From JACOVP01 sp964390715 (GTDB lineage Archaea; Nanobdellota; Nanobdellia; SCGC-AAA011-G17; UBA489), in the NCBI GenBank assembly GCA_964390715.1, contig CAYMIM010000021.1, forward strand, positions 1-23,519: a stretch of 23,519 nt of DNA, given 5' to 3'. The first letter of the stretch is position 1; each line of letters opens with the position of its first letter. The translations under genes and the position numbers were made by a program. The notes below the pieces were generated by a model, which searched no databases, had not been told where the DNA came from, and saw only the letters and a program-made list of their open reading frames with translations. Shown here piece after piece: positions 12,289-21,656 of the stretch.

Positions 12289-13953
12289 ATGGAAACAAGG
12301 GCAGCAGTTGAGCTACTAATCCAAGAAGGATATCTTCCTAGTCCTGACATTCTGCTTGACTCCTCCTTTGACGCCTCTACGTTCCTTACTTCTCTTCGCC
12401 AACGCGTTGTCACGAAAGATAAACCTGTTGTAGTCCATAAAGATTTTTTTACTCTCTTTACCAGAAATAAACCCCTAGAATTGAATTGGGTAGAGTTTGA
12501 AAAATCGAGAGCCATCTTTGAAAAAGGAAAGCATCATCCTACTTATCACACTTTTTTAGAAGTCATACAAACCCCTCAAGCTTTTCAACCGTCACTACCT
12601 TCTCGCCCTATTGAACATCCTTCTCTTGCCCCCGAGCCTATTTCCGTTATGCCTCATGCCCTTACAGATTCTCTCGCGACGTCTGTTCAAATCATGACCG
12701 CTCTTCCCAAGGAAGGAAAAAAACGCGAAGTGAAAGACTTTGTCGCTTACTATAAACATAGATATGAATTTTTGAAAGGATTATTACAACAGCGGATGGA
12801 ATTACAAGACGTTGTTTCTATTAGCCGCGCTTTGAAAAGAGAGATCATGGAAGAAGTTAGCGTCATTGGCTTGGTGTATGACCGAGACTATACCGCGAAT
12901 GGCAATCTTATCTACACTTTGGAAGACTCTACAGGCTCTTTGAAACTGCTTATTAATAAAAATAACCAAAAATTATTTGAGCAAGGGGAGAAGATATGTC
13001 CTGACGAAATCATAGGCATTAAAGGGAAGATTAAAAATCGCATGATTTTTTGCGACCAGGTTTTGTTTCCTGACACTCCCCAATCCAGAGGAACTTTAAA
13101 ATGCGCTTCTGAGGACGTGTACGCCGCGTTTATTTCTGACATTCACTTTGGCTCGAAGAAATTTCTTGGAGAAGAATTTTCACGCTTTATCTCCTGGTTG
13201 AATGGCGAAATAGGCAATGAGCATCAGCGAGCGCTCGCGTTACGCGTCAAATACATGTTTGTGATAGGAGATATTGTAGCTGGAGTCGGAGTTTATCCAG
13301 GCCAGGAGAAAGATCTTACTCTTCTTGACATTCGCGAGCAATATAATTATGGCGCAACTTTTTTTTCCCGCATTCGGAAAGATCTCCAGATTATTATGTG
13401 TCCTGGAAATCATGACGCTGTCCGCGCAGCAGAACCCCAGCCCTCTCTTGATAGCCGTTACGCAGAAGCCTTTTGTACTATTCCTAATATTCATTTAGTC
13501 TCTAATCCTTGTTTTGTCAATATTCACCAATCAAAGGATTTCGCAGGATTTGATGTCCTGATGTATCATGGAGGCAGTTTTCATTATTATATTGATAATA
13601 TTCCAGCTCTTCGCATTAATCGAGCACGAGATAATCCCGGACAAGTATTGAGATTATTATTACAGAAACGTCATCTCGCTCCAGCACATCACGCAAGCGT
13701 CTATTTACCATCAGCAGACTCAGACGCCCTTATTATTGACAAAGTTCCTGACATCTTAGTTTCTGGAGACATGCACAAATCTGATATCTCTGACTATAAC
13801 GGCGTGAAGGTTATTAATTGCTCCTGCTGGGAATCCAAAACAGAATTCCAAGAGAAAACAGGCAATAATCCCGATCCTTGCAAAGTCCCTCTTTATAGTC
13901 TAAAAACACGAGAAGTGAAAGTCATTGATTTTAGCAAACCGACACTGGAGTAA
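12289..13953 (+). CDS. polB: DNA polymerase D small subunit DP1 (3'-5' exonuclease)
   Basis: A 554-residue protein. The N-terminal third is variable. An OB-fold lies at about 185-245 (VSVIGLVYDRDY...TLEDSTGSLKLLI). The calcineurin/Mre11-like phosphoesterase domain then runs from about 277 with metal-binding motifs FISDIHFG (D284, H286), VIGDIVAG (D328), PGNHD (372-376, N374, H375), MYHGG (H427) and SGDMH (D494, H496). All catalytic ligands are present, so the proofreading exonuclease should be active. It forms the PolD heterodimer with the DP2 gene immediately downstream. No intein is present. Confidence 0.95.
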   Translation: METRAAVELLIQEGYLPSPDILLDSSFDASTFLTSLRQRVVTKDKPVVVHKDFFTLFTRNKPLELNWVEFEKSRAIFEKGKHHPTYHTFLEVIQTPQAFQPSLPSRPIEHPSLAPEPISVMPHALTDSLATSVQIMTALPKEGKKREVKDFVAYYKHRYEFLKGLLQQRMELQDVVSISRALKREIMEEVSVIGLVYDRDYTANGNLIYTLEDSTGSLKLLINKNNQKLFEQGEKICPDEIIGIKGKIKNRMIFCDQVLFPDTPQSRGTLKCASEDVYAAFISDIHFGSKKFLGEEFSRFISWLNGEIGNEHQRALALRVKYMFVIGDIVAGVGVYPGQEKDLTLLDIREQYNYGATFFSRIRKDLQIIMCPGNHDAVRAAEPQPSLDSRYAEAFCTIPNIHLVSNPCFVNIHQSKDFAGFDVLMYHGGSFHYYIDNIPALRINRARDNPGQVLRLLLQKRHLAPAHHASVYLPSADSDALIIDKVPDILVSGDMHKSDISDYNGVKVINCSCWESKTEFQEKTGNNPDPCKVPLYSLKTREVKVIDFSKPTLE

Positions 13954-13956
13954 TTT

Positions 13957-16900
13957 ATGGAATCTTATTTTCAAGCGATCTACAAAGATGTGTTACAAGC
14001 GTATGATGTAGCTAACAAAGCGCGAGCCAAAGGATTTGACCCAGAAGACCAAGTTGAAATTCCCCTAGCACGCAACATGTCAGAACGTGTTGTCGGACTA
14101 GTGACAGTGGTCGCTCCGATGATCAAGGACGCTGGACCACAAATTGTGGAGCGCATCAAAATTCTTGAAGATACTTATGGAGTACAGGACTGGCGAGTAG
14201 CATTGACTATCTCAACGGAAGTCGCGGATCAAAAATTCTGCACCTTCGCCACAAAAGAACAAGGGATGGAAGTTGGCATACGCATAGGCATCGCGTATGT
14301 AACTAATGGCGTGGTTTCATCACCTCTTGAAGGATTTGTGAAACTAGAAGTACGCAAGAGAAAAGACCAAGGGAATTATGTAGCTTTGTTTTTTTCTGGA
14401 CCAATTCGCAGCGCTGGAGGAACTGGCGCTAGTCTGTCTGTCTTGATTGGAGATTATGTTCGCAAGCATTTAGGCTATGGTGTCTATGATCCTACAGAAG
14501 ATGAAGTTAAACGCATGATTACTGAGTTATATGATTATCATGACAAAGTGACTAATCTACAATATTTACCAAGTGAAGAGGAAATTCGCATGATGGTTAG
14601 CAATTTGGCTGTACAAATCGAAGGAGACCCTTCTGAGAAATATGATGTCAGCAATTACAAAGGACTTGATAGAGTGAATACAGATAAAATTAGGAATGGC
14701 CCTTGTCTTGTTATTGGCGAAGGATTATGCCAGAAGTCCGCTAAACTTCATGGACAACTGGCTAAATGGGGGAAAACTTTTGGACTAGAGCAATGGGGCT
14801 TCTTAGAACAATTTTTGCAATTACAGAAAGAAATCAAAGCTAAATTAGGCGCAGGCAAGCTGTCTACTGACGGAGCAAAAATAAAACCTGACTTCACTTA
14901 CATCAAAGATATTGTCGCTGGAAGACCAGTCTTAGCGCATCCCCTGGCTTCCGGCGGACTGAGAATTCGCTATGGCAGAGGAAGAACGTCTGGATTTTCC
15001 GCTGATAGTATTCATCCAGCGACCATGGCGGTTTTAAGAAGTTATATCGCTATTGGAACACAGTTTAAAGTTGAACGACCTGGAAAATCCACGGTAGTCT
15101 CTAGTTGTGATTCTTTAGAAGGACCTATTGTCAAATTAATTAGCGGCGATGTTGTTTTTTTAGAAACTTTTGAAGACGCAAAAAAAGTAGCTAAAGATGT
15201 TGTTGAGATTATTTATATGGGTGATGTCCTGATTAACTATGGTGATTTTTTCAATCGTAAATCTTTATTAGTTCCTCCAGGCTATTGCGAAGAGTGGTGG
15301 GTACAAGAATTGGAAGCCGCACTACAAACTAAACAAAGCACTTCGCCTCCAGAACGACTTCAAAAACTTCGCGAAGATTTTTTCTACACCAAACCCACAG
15401 CAAAAGAAGCAGTTCAACTCTCTTTAGAAACTGGAGTTCCTTTACATCCCAGATATACTTACCATTGGCTGACCATTACGAAAGAACAACTAGAACTGCT
15501 AGAACATCGACTCCAGAAAGCCAGCAAACAAGAAGAAAAAATTGTTTTGCCTCTAACTGAAGATGATATCAAAGACACTGGAGTCAAACGTGTTTTAGAA
15601 TTACTGGGAGTGCCGCACAAATACGTCGCCAAAGAATATTTGGTTATCGAAGGAGACTGGGCATATGCCTTGCAAAAAAGTTTAGAAGGAGTTCATTTCG
15701 ATGGCGCAACAACTTTACAGATGCTGAATCCACAACTTATTTTTCGAGACAAAGACGGCACCGCTCTTGGCTGCCGCATGGGAAGACCTGAGAAAGCGAA
15801 AATGCGCAAACTTACTGGCAGTCCACAAGTGCTCTTTCCCGTAGGAAAAGAAGGCGGAAGAATGCGTTGCTTTTCATCCGCTTTAGATAAACAAAAGATT
15901 ACCGCAGAATTTCCTCTACTTCATTGTCTTACTTGCCAAAAAGACACTATCTATCGCAGCTGTGAGACTTGTCATACCAAAACTCAACAAAGATATTCTT
16001 GTCCACAATGCGGCATCACACAAAAATATCCCTGCCATGACAGAACTACTTCCTACAAAGAACAACCTCTTGATATCGGACATTATTTCGCTGTTGCTCT
16101 GAAACAATCTGGTATGTCTTCTCCTCCAGAATTAATTAAAGGAGTGAAAGGGACGTCTAACAAAAATCATACTCCCGAACATTTAGTTAAAGGTATTTTG
16201 CGAGCTAAACATGGCGTTTATGTCAATAAAGACGGAACTATTCGCTATGACATGACGGAGATGCCTCTGACTCATTTTAAACCTAAAGAAATTGGCACTT
16301 CCATAAAACAATTGCATAATTTGGGTTATCTGAAAGATATCAAAGGAGAAGATTTAGTTTCTGATGATCAAATTTTAGAAATTAAACCACAAGATATTAT
16401 ACTGCCTCATTCTGAGGAAAGCCTAGAGGAAGGCGCCCAGGATGTCTTGTTTAAAATAGCGAATTTTGTCGATGATCTTTTATTTCATCTTTATGGACTA
16501 GATCCCTATTACAAACTCAAAACCAAAGCAGATTTGATTGGACACTTAGTTGTTGGTTTAGCGCCACATATTTCCGCGGGCATGGTCGCGAGGATTATAG
16601 GATTCTCAAAGACTCAAGGATTTTTAGCGCATCCTAGTTATCATAGCGCCCTCAGACGCGACTGCGATGGAGATGAGGCCTGCATTTTATTATTGACTGA
16701 TATGTTATTGAACTTTTCACGACACTATTTACCTACGCACCGAGGATCTACACAAGACGCTCCTTTAGTACTCTCTTCAAAATTAATTCCTAAGGAGATT
16801 GATGACATGGTTTATGATCTGGATGTCGCCTGGACGTATCCTCTCGCCTTGTATCAGAACGCTTTGGAATATAAAGAACCGAATTCTGTGAAAATTCCTA

Positions 16901-17412
16901 AAATGGGAGACTACTTGGGAACACCGAGACAATACGAAGGCTTTGGCTATACGCATCCCACTCAAGATCTCAATTATGGAGTTCTTTGCAGCGCTTACAA
17001 GTCTTTACCAACGATGGTAGAAAAAGTTCATGGGCAAATGGAACTAGCAGAAAAAATACGAGCTGTCGATCAGACTGATGTCGCACGACTAGTAATTGAA
17101 CGACATTTTATCCGCGACTTGAAAGGCAACTTACGTAAGTTTTCCTCACAACAATTCAGATGTGTGGACTGCAATATGAAATTTAGACGACCTCCCTTAA
17201 TTGGCAATTGCTTTAAATGTGGGGGGAAAATACTCTTTACTATCTCTGAAGGCAGCATTGTCAAATATTTAGAAATTAGCTTGAAGCTCGCGGAGAAGTA
17301 TAATGTGTCCTCTTACCTCAAACAGAATTTAGAACTGACTAAGATGAGGATTGAAAGTATTTTTGGCAGAGAAGTAGACAAGCAAGAAGGCTTGGTGAAG
17401 TGGTTTGGTTAG
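13957..17412 (+). CDS. polC: DNA polymerase D large subunit DP2 (catalytic)
   Basis: A 1151-residue protein of normal DP2 length. The N-terminal conserved domain is followed by SGPIRSAGGTGASLSVLIGDYVR. Cys clusters C657/C660/C669/C672/C682/C685 form a zinc region, and a second cluster C1069/C1072/C1085/C1088 lies near the C-terminus. The catalytic double-psi barrel motif is RRDCDGDEA with D902, D904 and D906. It synthesises DNA and is the archaeal replicative polymerase in most lineages. It has no intein, although DP2 is an intein host in some Pyrococcus. The ATG lies 3 bp after the DP1 stop, so translation is probably coupled. A C-terminal PCNA-binding box is not obvious. Confidence 0.96.
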   Translation: MESYFQAIYKDVLQAYDVANKARAKGFDPEDQVEIPLARNMSERVVGLVTVVAPMIKDAGPQIVERIKILEDTYGVQDWRVALTISTEVADQKFCTFATKEQGMEVGIRIGIAYVTNGVVSSPLEGFVKLEVRKRKDQGNYVALFFSGPIRSAGGTGASLSVLIGDYVRKHLGYGVYDPTEDEVKRMITELYDYHDKVTNLQYLPSEEEIRMMVSNLAVQIEGDPSEKYDVSNYKGLDRVNTDKIRNGPCLVIGEGLCQKSAKLHGQLAKWGKTFGLEQWGFLEQFLQLQKEIKAKLGAGKLSTDGAKIKPDFTYIKDIVAGRPVLAHPLASGGLRIRYGRGRTSGFSADSIHPATMAVLRSYIAIGTQFKVERPGKSTVVSSCDSLEGPIVKLISGDVVFLETFEDAKKVAKDVVEIIYMGDVLINYGDFFNRKSLLVPPGYCEEWWVQELEAALQTKQSTSPPERLQKLREDFFYTKPTAKEAVQLSLETGVPLHPRYTYHWLTITKEQLELLEHRLQKASKQEEKIVLPLTEDDIKDTGVKRVLELLGVPHKYVAKEYLVIEGDWAYALQKSLEGVHFDGATTLQMLNPQLIFRDKDGTALGCRMGRPEKAKMRKLTGSPQVLFPVGKEGGRMRCFSSALDKQKITAEFPLLHCLTCQKDTIYRSCETCHTKTQQRYSCPQCGITQKYPCHDRTTSYKEQPLDIGHYFAVALKQSGMSSPPELIKGVKGTSNKNHTPEHLVKGILRAKHGVYVNKDGTIRYDMTEMPLTHFKPKEIGTSIKQLHNLGYLKDIKGEDLVSDDQILEIKPQDIILPHSEESLEEGAQDVLFKIANFVDDLLFHLYGLDPYYKLKTKADLIGHLVVGLAPHISAGMVARIIGFSKTQGFLAHPSYHSALRRDCDGDEACILLLTDMLLNFSRHYLPTHRGSTQDAPLVLSSKLIPKEIDDMVYDLDVAWTYPLALYQNALEYKEPNSVKIPKMGDYLGTPRQYEGFGYTHPTQDLNYGVLCSAYKSLPTMVEKVHGQMELAEKIRAVDQTDVARLVIERHFIRDLKGNLRKFSSQQFRCVDCNMKFRRPPLIGNCFKCGGKILFTISEGSIVKYLEISLKLAEKYNVSSYLKQNLELTKMRIESIFGREVDKQEGLVKWFG

Positions 17413-17461
17413 TCTTTTTGTGCCGCTATCATAAGAATAATTTTTTATTGAAAAAACAAAG

Positions 17462-17471
17462 TTATTTAAAA
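17462..17471 (+). promoter_or_regulatory. TATA-like box of the SAM methyltransferase gene
   Basis: TTATTTAAAA lies about 34 nt upstream of the ATG at 17501, within the 88-bp gap after DP2. Confidence 0.4.
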
Positions 17472-17500
17472 CTCCGATCTTTCATTTATGAAGAAGTTCC

Positions 17501-18220
17501 ATGAAGCATCCGAAAATTTTTAAAAAACTCGCAAAATATTATGACCTTATAGAATCTTCTAAAAATTATAAGTCTGAATCAGCATATCTTAAGAAATTAA
17601 TATACCTCTATAAGCGATCTAAAGGGAATGAACTTTTAGAAGTAGCTTGTGGAACTGGAAGTTATCTCCAATATCTTAAACATAGTTTTCACTGTACTGG
17701 CACTGATATCAATGAAGAAATGTTACACTTCGCCAAGAAAAAAATTAAAGGAGTTACTTTCTTGAGAAGAGACATGATTCATTTTGATCTACATAAAACT
17801 TTTGATGTTATTCTTTGCTTGTTCGCATCTCTTGGATTTGTTAAGACGAAAGCTCATTTGAAAAGAACTCTTCATAATTTTTCAAGACATTTGCATTCTG
17901 GAGGCATTGTTGTCATTGACCCTTGGTTTACTAAATCTACCTATAAGCCAGAATCTATCTATGCAACTACTTATGAAGGAAAAGATGAGCAAATGGTCCG
18001 TCTTACCATCTTCAAATTACAAGGCAACATTTCTGTACTTAAGACCCAGTATTTAGTGGCGGAAAAAGGAAAAGAAATCAAGCATCTTGTAGACGAAATG
18101 GAGTTAGGATTATTTCCTACAAACACAATTTTGACTTTTATGGAACAAGCAGGGCTAACTTCTAGATTTCTCAAAAAAGAAGGATTTGGAACAGGATTAT
18201 TTATTGGCATTAAAAGATAA
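17501..18220 (+). CDS. Class I SAM-dependent methyltransferase
   Basis: A 239-residue protein with a Rossmann-type AdoMet site: motif I LLEVACGTGSY (45-55), the acidic end of strand 2 in GTDINEEML, and FDVILCLFASLGF as motif IV. It begins with a typical small-molecule methyltransferase lead (FKKLAKYYDLIESSKNYKSE). The overall pattern recalls the family that includes amino-sugar N-methyltransferases, but the acceptor cannot be told from sequence. No membrane segment is present. It is convergent with dnaJ: its stop is 3 bp from the dnaJ stop. Confidence 0.8.
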   Translation: MKHPKIFKKLAKYYDLIESSKNYKSESAYLKKLIYLYKRSKGNELLEVACGTGSYLQYLKHSFHCTGTDINEEMLHFAKKKIKGVTFLRRDMIHFDLHKTFDVILCLFASLGFVKTKAHLKRTLHNFSRHLHSGGIVVIDPWFTKSTYKPESIYATTYEGKDEQMVRLTIFKLQGNISVLKTQYLVAEKGKEIKHLVDEMELGLFPTNTILTFMEQAGLTSRFLKKEGFGTGLFIGIKR

Positions 18221-18223
18221 ACA

Positions 18224-19333
18224 TTAATTATCTCTTCTAGAAGTCCACTCTTTAATTTTTTCTAAGATTGATTTCTTTTCTTCTGTCTTCGCTAGATTTT
18301 CAAACAGTTGTTTTTGTTCTTTTGATAATTTCGCTGGTGTGACTACCTCAATAATGACATACAGATCTCCTGGACCATAGCCATGGACATCTGGGAACCC
18401 TTCATGCTTTAATCTGATGTGTGTGCCTGACTGCGTGCCTGCTGAAATCTTGACAGTGACTTCTTTTTTTAACGTTGGGACTTTGAGTTCACAACCTAAC
18501 GCCGCTTGAGAAAATGTTAAGGGCAATTCAATGTACAAATCATTTTCTTCCCGCTTGAAAATATCTGACTCTTCTACTTGGACAGTGATGTATAAATCTC
18601 CTGAGGGAGTTCCATGAGGACCCGCTTCTCCCTCACCTGGAACACGCAAGGTTGAACCTGTATCGACTCCCGCTGGAATATTCGCTTTGATCTCTTTTAG
18701 AATTTCTACGCGACCTTCTCCATGACAAGACTTACATACTTTCTTTGGAAATTTTCCTTGACCTTGACATTGTGGACAGATACCTACCTGCATGAAACTA
18801 CCGAATGGTGTGCGAGTAGCTTTTCTTACTTGGCCTGAGCCTCGACAACCGTCACAAGATTCTAATTCTCCATCTTGCGCGCCAGTGCCTTCGCAAGCTT
18901 CACAGTGTTCTGGCTTACGCATTTTTATTTCTTTTTTTGCGCCGAAGGCCGCTTCTTCAAACGTGATGTCTAATGAGACTTTGAGATCTCGACCTTTTTG
19001 CTTTCGCTGACGACGTCCACCACCAAATAACGCGTCAAAGATAGATCCTGAAAATAAATCCTCAAATTGTGAGGCATCAAAGCCACGGAAAATGTCTTCT
19101 GAAGAGTATCGCTGCTGGAATCCTTCTTTACCAAATTGATCATATTGCGTACGTTTCTGCTTATCTGAGAGGACCGCGTACGCTTCTGAGACTTCCTTGA
19201 ACTTCGCTTCCGCGCCTGACTCTTTATTGATATCTGGATGATATTTTTTCGCTAAGGTTTTGTACGCTTTCTTGACTTCTTCTTCTGAAGCTGTCTTACT
19301 CACGCCCAATGTTCGATAATAATCGTCCGCCAT
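18224..19333 (-). CDS. dnaJ: DnaJ (Hsp40) co-chaperone
   Basis: A 369-residue type I DnaJ. The J domain has the HPD motif at 32-34, and the G/F region runs about 75-106. The zinc domain has four CxxCxGxG repeats: CEACEGTG (144-151), CDGCRGSG (160-167), CPQCQGQG (186-193) and CKSCHGEG (200-207). The C-terminal substrate-binding beta domains follow (SGDLYITVQVEE). It delivers clients to DnaK and stimulates its ATPase. It is the last gene of the grpE-dnaK-DUF3467-dnaJ operon; its ATG lies 2 bp after the stop of the preceding gene. The bacterial-type Hsp70 system in archaea is generally explained by ancient transfer. Confidence 0.95.
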   Translation of the reverse strand: MADDYYRTLGVSKTASEEEVKKAYKTLAKKYHPDINKESGAEAKFKEVSEAYAVLSDKQKRTQYDQFGKEGFQQRYSSEDIFRGFDASQFEDLFSGSIFDALFGGGRRQRKQKGRDLKVSLDITFEEAAFGAKKEIKMRKPEHCEACEGTGAQDGELESCDGCRGSGQVRKATRTPFGSFMQVGICPQCQGQGKFPKKVCKSCHGEGRVEILKEIKANIPAGVDTGSTLRVPGEGEAGPHGTPSGDLYITVQVEESDIFKREENDLYIELPLTFSQAALGCELKVPTLKKEVTVKISAGTQSGTHIRLKHEGFPDVHGYGPGDLYVIIEVVTPAKLSKEQKQLFENLAKTEEKKSILEKIKEWTSRRDN

Positions 19334-19335
19334 CT

Positions 19336-19725
19336 CTATCCCAAGTAATCTGCCTTTTTATCGCTGGATTTTCGCTGGGATTTTTGTATATTTTCAACGT
19401 CTTTTTGCAACTCTTTCTCCGCTTTAAGCACCGCGTCGCTTTTTTTTATTTCTCCTAATTTTTCCTCATATTTTTTAATTATCTCGTTTAGAACTCTACT
19501 CATTTCTTTTAAAAGCAAGGGCTCTACACTAATAACATTATGCACTAATTTAAAATGTTTTTTCCCTAGAGCTGATCTTTGATCAATGCGAGATGACACG
19601 TTCTTAAAATCCAGTGTCGCTTGTGTAGGGTTGATCTCCACTGAAAACTCATGCGCAAAGAAACTCGCGCCCGCTTCGTCTATGTTTAGATTTATATTAC
19701 CTTGCTCTTGTTGTTTATTTTCCAT
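19336..19725 (-). CDS. DUF3467-like small protein inside the chaperone operon
   Basis: A 129-residue protein. The segment around residues 40-95 (DFKNVSSRIDQR... GKKHFKLVHNVISVEPLLLKEMSRVL... KYEEKLGEIKK) matches by eye the pattern of DUF3467, a family of short beta/alpha proteins of unknown function. An acidic N-terminus and a Lys/Gln/Ser-rich coiled tail flank it. It is tightly packed between dnaK and dnaJ (10 bp and 2 bp gaps) with AGGTGA before its ATG, so it is made from the chaperone mRNA. A role as a chaperone-associated factor is an inference from position only. Confidence 0.6.
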   Translation of the reverse strand: MENKQQEQGNINLNIDEAGASFFAHEFSVEINPTQATLDFKNVSSRIDQRSALGKKHFKLVHNVISVEPLLLKEMSRVLNEIIKKYEEKLGEIKKSDAVLKAEKELQKDVENIQKSQRKSSDKKADYLG

Positions 19726-19735
19726 CTTTTTTCAC

Positions 19736-21571
19736 CTACTCTTTGTCAACGACTTCAGCATCAACCACTTTGTCCTTTGACTTTTTGTCTTTACCTACTT
19801 CGTGATCTTTGGCTTGACTTTCTTCCTTCTGCGCTTTTTGGTAGAGCACCGCTGAAGCTTCATGGAGTTTCTTGTTGAGCTTTTCCATGGCCGCTTTGAT
19901 GTCTTCAGTTTCTCCATCCTTGAGTTTTTGCTTGAGCTCGTCCTTTTCTTTTTGGATTTCTAGGATTTGTTTTTTATCGACTTTTCCTTCGAACTCTTTC
20001 AAGGATTTTTCTATCGTGTAGACCAAAGCGTCAGCTTCATTTCTGGTTTCTATTTTTTCCCTTTTCTTTTTGTCTTCATCCGCGAACTCTTCAGCAGCTT
20101 TCTTCATTTTTTCCACTTCAGCTTCTGATAATTTATTTTCCGCAGTGATCTTTATTTTCTGCTCTTTGCCTGTGCCTAAGTCTTTCGCTGAGACGTGCAT
20201 GATACCGCTGGCATCAATATCAAATGTGACTTCAATCTGAGGAACGCCTCGTGAAGCTGGAGGGATACCTACCAAGTCAAAACGACCGAGACTTTTATTG
20301 TCCGCAGCCATTTCTCTTTCTCCCTGCAAGACATGAATCGTTACCGCTCCCTGATTATCATCCGCAGTAGAGAATGTTTGTGATTTCTTTGTTGGGATGG
20401 TAGTATTTCTCTGGATTAAAGGTGTACGAATTCCACCTAGAGTTTCAATACCTAAAGTTAATGGCGTGACATCAAGCAAGAGAATGTCTTTTACTTCTCC
20501 ACTTAAGACTCCACCTTGGATCGCCGCACCGTGAGCTACACATTCCATAGGATCAATACCACGTTCCGCTTTTTTGCCTAAGAGATCCTCGACGAATTTC
20601 TTTATGACTGGCATACGTGTTGGACCACCGACTAAAATGATCTTGTCAATTTTACTAATGTCTAATTTACTGTCCTTGATCGCTTGGAGTAATGGTTTTT
20701 TACATCGTTGGACAATCGGATCGATTAACTCTTCCAATTTGGCTCGTGTTAATGTTAACTTGAGATTTTGTTGTCCGTGAATGAAAGGCAGATTAATTTC
20801 TGTTTCAGTGACGGTGGATAATTCTATTTTAGCTTTTTCCGCAGCTTCACGAACTCTTTGGACCGCAGTCTTGTCTTCGTTTAAATCAAAATCTTTTTCA
20901 TTATTGAATTCTTTGGTGATATAGTCCATGATAGCGTTGTCCATGTCATGACCACCTAATTGCGTGTCTCCTGAAGTTGATTTGACTTCGAAAATACCAT
21001 CGCCTAATTCCATGATGGTGACATCTAAAGTACCCGCGCCTAAATCGAAGACTAAGATTTTCGCTTCTTTGCCTTGCTTGTCTAAACCATAGGCTAGAGC
21101 CGCCGCTGTTGGCTCGTTGATAATACGAACTACTTCTAAACCCGCGATCTGACCAGCGTCTTTGGTCGCTTGACGTTGATTGTCATCGAAATATGCTGGA
21201 ACTGTGATAACCGCTTTGCTGATTTTCTCTCCTAAGAAGTCTTCTGTATCTTTCTTGATCTTTTGCAAGATGAACGCGGAAATTTGCTGAGGAGTGTATT
21301 CTTTACCGTAGATGTGGTATTTATGATTTGTACCCATTTTTCTTTTCGCGCCGTAGACAGTTCCTTCTGGGTTGGAGACCGCTTGTCTTCGAGCTGGCTC
21401 ACCGACTAAGACTTGACCATCTTTGGTGAACGCTACGAAACTTGGGAAAGCTTTACCATAGAGTGACGCGCCTTCCGCGCTTGAGATTAAAGTTGGACGA
21501 CCTGCTTGCAATACTGCCGCTGCCGAGTTAGCGGTTCCTAAATCTATTCCAATTATTTTTTCTTTAGACAT
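19736..21571 (-). CDS. dnaK: DnaK (Hsp70) chaperone
   Basis: A 611-residue Hsp70 of normal length. The nucleotide-binding domain has GIDLGTANS (8-16), phosphate-2 motif DLGAGTLDVTI (176-186) and adenosine motif GGPTRMP (315-321). The interdomain linker DILLLDVTP is at 362-370. A substrate-binding domain, a helical lid and an acidic/Lys-rich tail ending in VVDKE follow. The phosphate-2 motif has Ala where most Hsp70s have DLGGGT. It folds and protects proteins in an ATP cycle driven by DnaJ and GrpE, both in this operon. A strong GGAGG (about 21581) precedes the ATG and lies inside the stop end of a micro-ORF that bridges grpE and dnaK. Confidence 0.97.
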   Translation of the reverse strand: MSKEKIIGIDLGTANSAAAVLQAGRPTLISSAEGASLYGKAFPSFVAFTKDGQVLVGEPARRQAVSNPEGTVYGAKRKMGTNHKYHIYGKEYTPQQISAFILQKIKKDTEDFLGEKISKAVITVPAYFDDNQRQATKDAGQIAGLEVVRIINEPTAAALAYGLDKQGKEAKILVFDLGAGTLDVTIMELGDGIFEVKSTSGDTQLGGHDMDNAIMDYITKEFNNEKDFDLNEDKTAVQRVREAAEKAKIELSTVTETEINLPFIHGQQNLKLTLTRAKLEELIDPIVQRCKKPLLQAIKDSKLDISKIDKIILVGGPTRMPVIKKFVEDLLGKKAERGIDPMECVAHGAAIQGGVLSGEVKDILLLDVTPLTLGIETLGGIRTPLIQRNTTIPTKKSQTFSTADDNQGAVTIHVLQGEREMAADNKSLGRFDLVGIPPASRGVPQIEVTFDIDASGIMHVSAKDLGTGKEQKIKITAENKLSEAEVEKMKKAAEEFADEDKKKREKIETRNEADALVYTIEKSLKEFEGKVDKKQILEIQKEKDELKQKLKDGETEDIKAAMEKLNKKLHEASAVLYQKAQKEESQAKDHEVGKDKKSKDKVVDAEVVDKE

Positions 21572-21572
21572 T

Positions 21573-21656
21573 TTAAATTCCTCCGAGGATGTTCTTTGGT
21601 ATGGTCACCACTATTTTTGGTCTTTCAGGTTCTGGTCTTTTAATGGGATATTTCAT
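21573..21656 (-). CDS. 27-codon micro-ORF linking grpE and dnaK
   Basis: It starts with ATG overlapping the grpE stop (ATGA) and ends with TAA one base before the dnaK ATG. It encodes a 27-residue basic, Pro-rich peptide (MKYPIKRPEPERPKIVV, then TIPKN and ILGGI). The final GGA GGA codons double as the dnaK Shine-Dalgarno. Ribosomes could pass from grpE to dnaK without leaving the message. Whether the peptide itself matters is unknown; the perfect frame and overlaps may be selected only for coupling. Confidence 0.4.
   Translation of the reverse strand: MKYPIKRPEPERPKIVVTIPKNILGGI

Noticed and set aside
13957..17412. Intein inside DP2
   Set aside because: DP2 is an intein host in some archaea, but the chain is of normal length and reads through the conserved motifs without splicing blocks.
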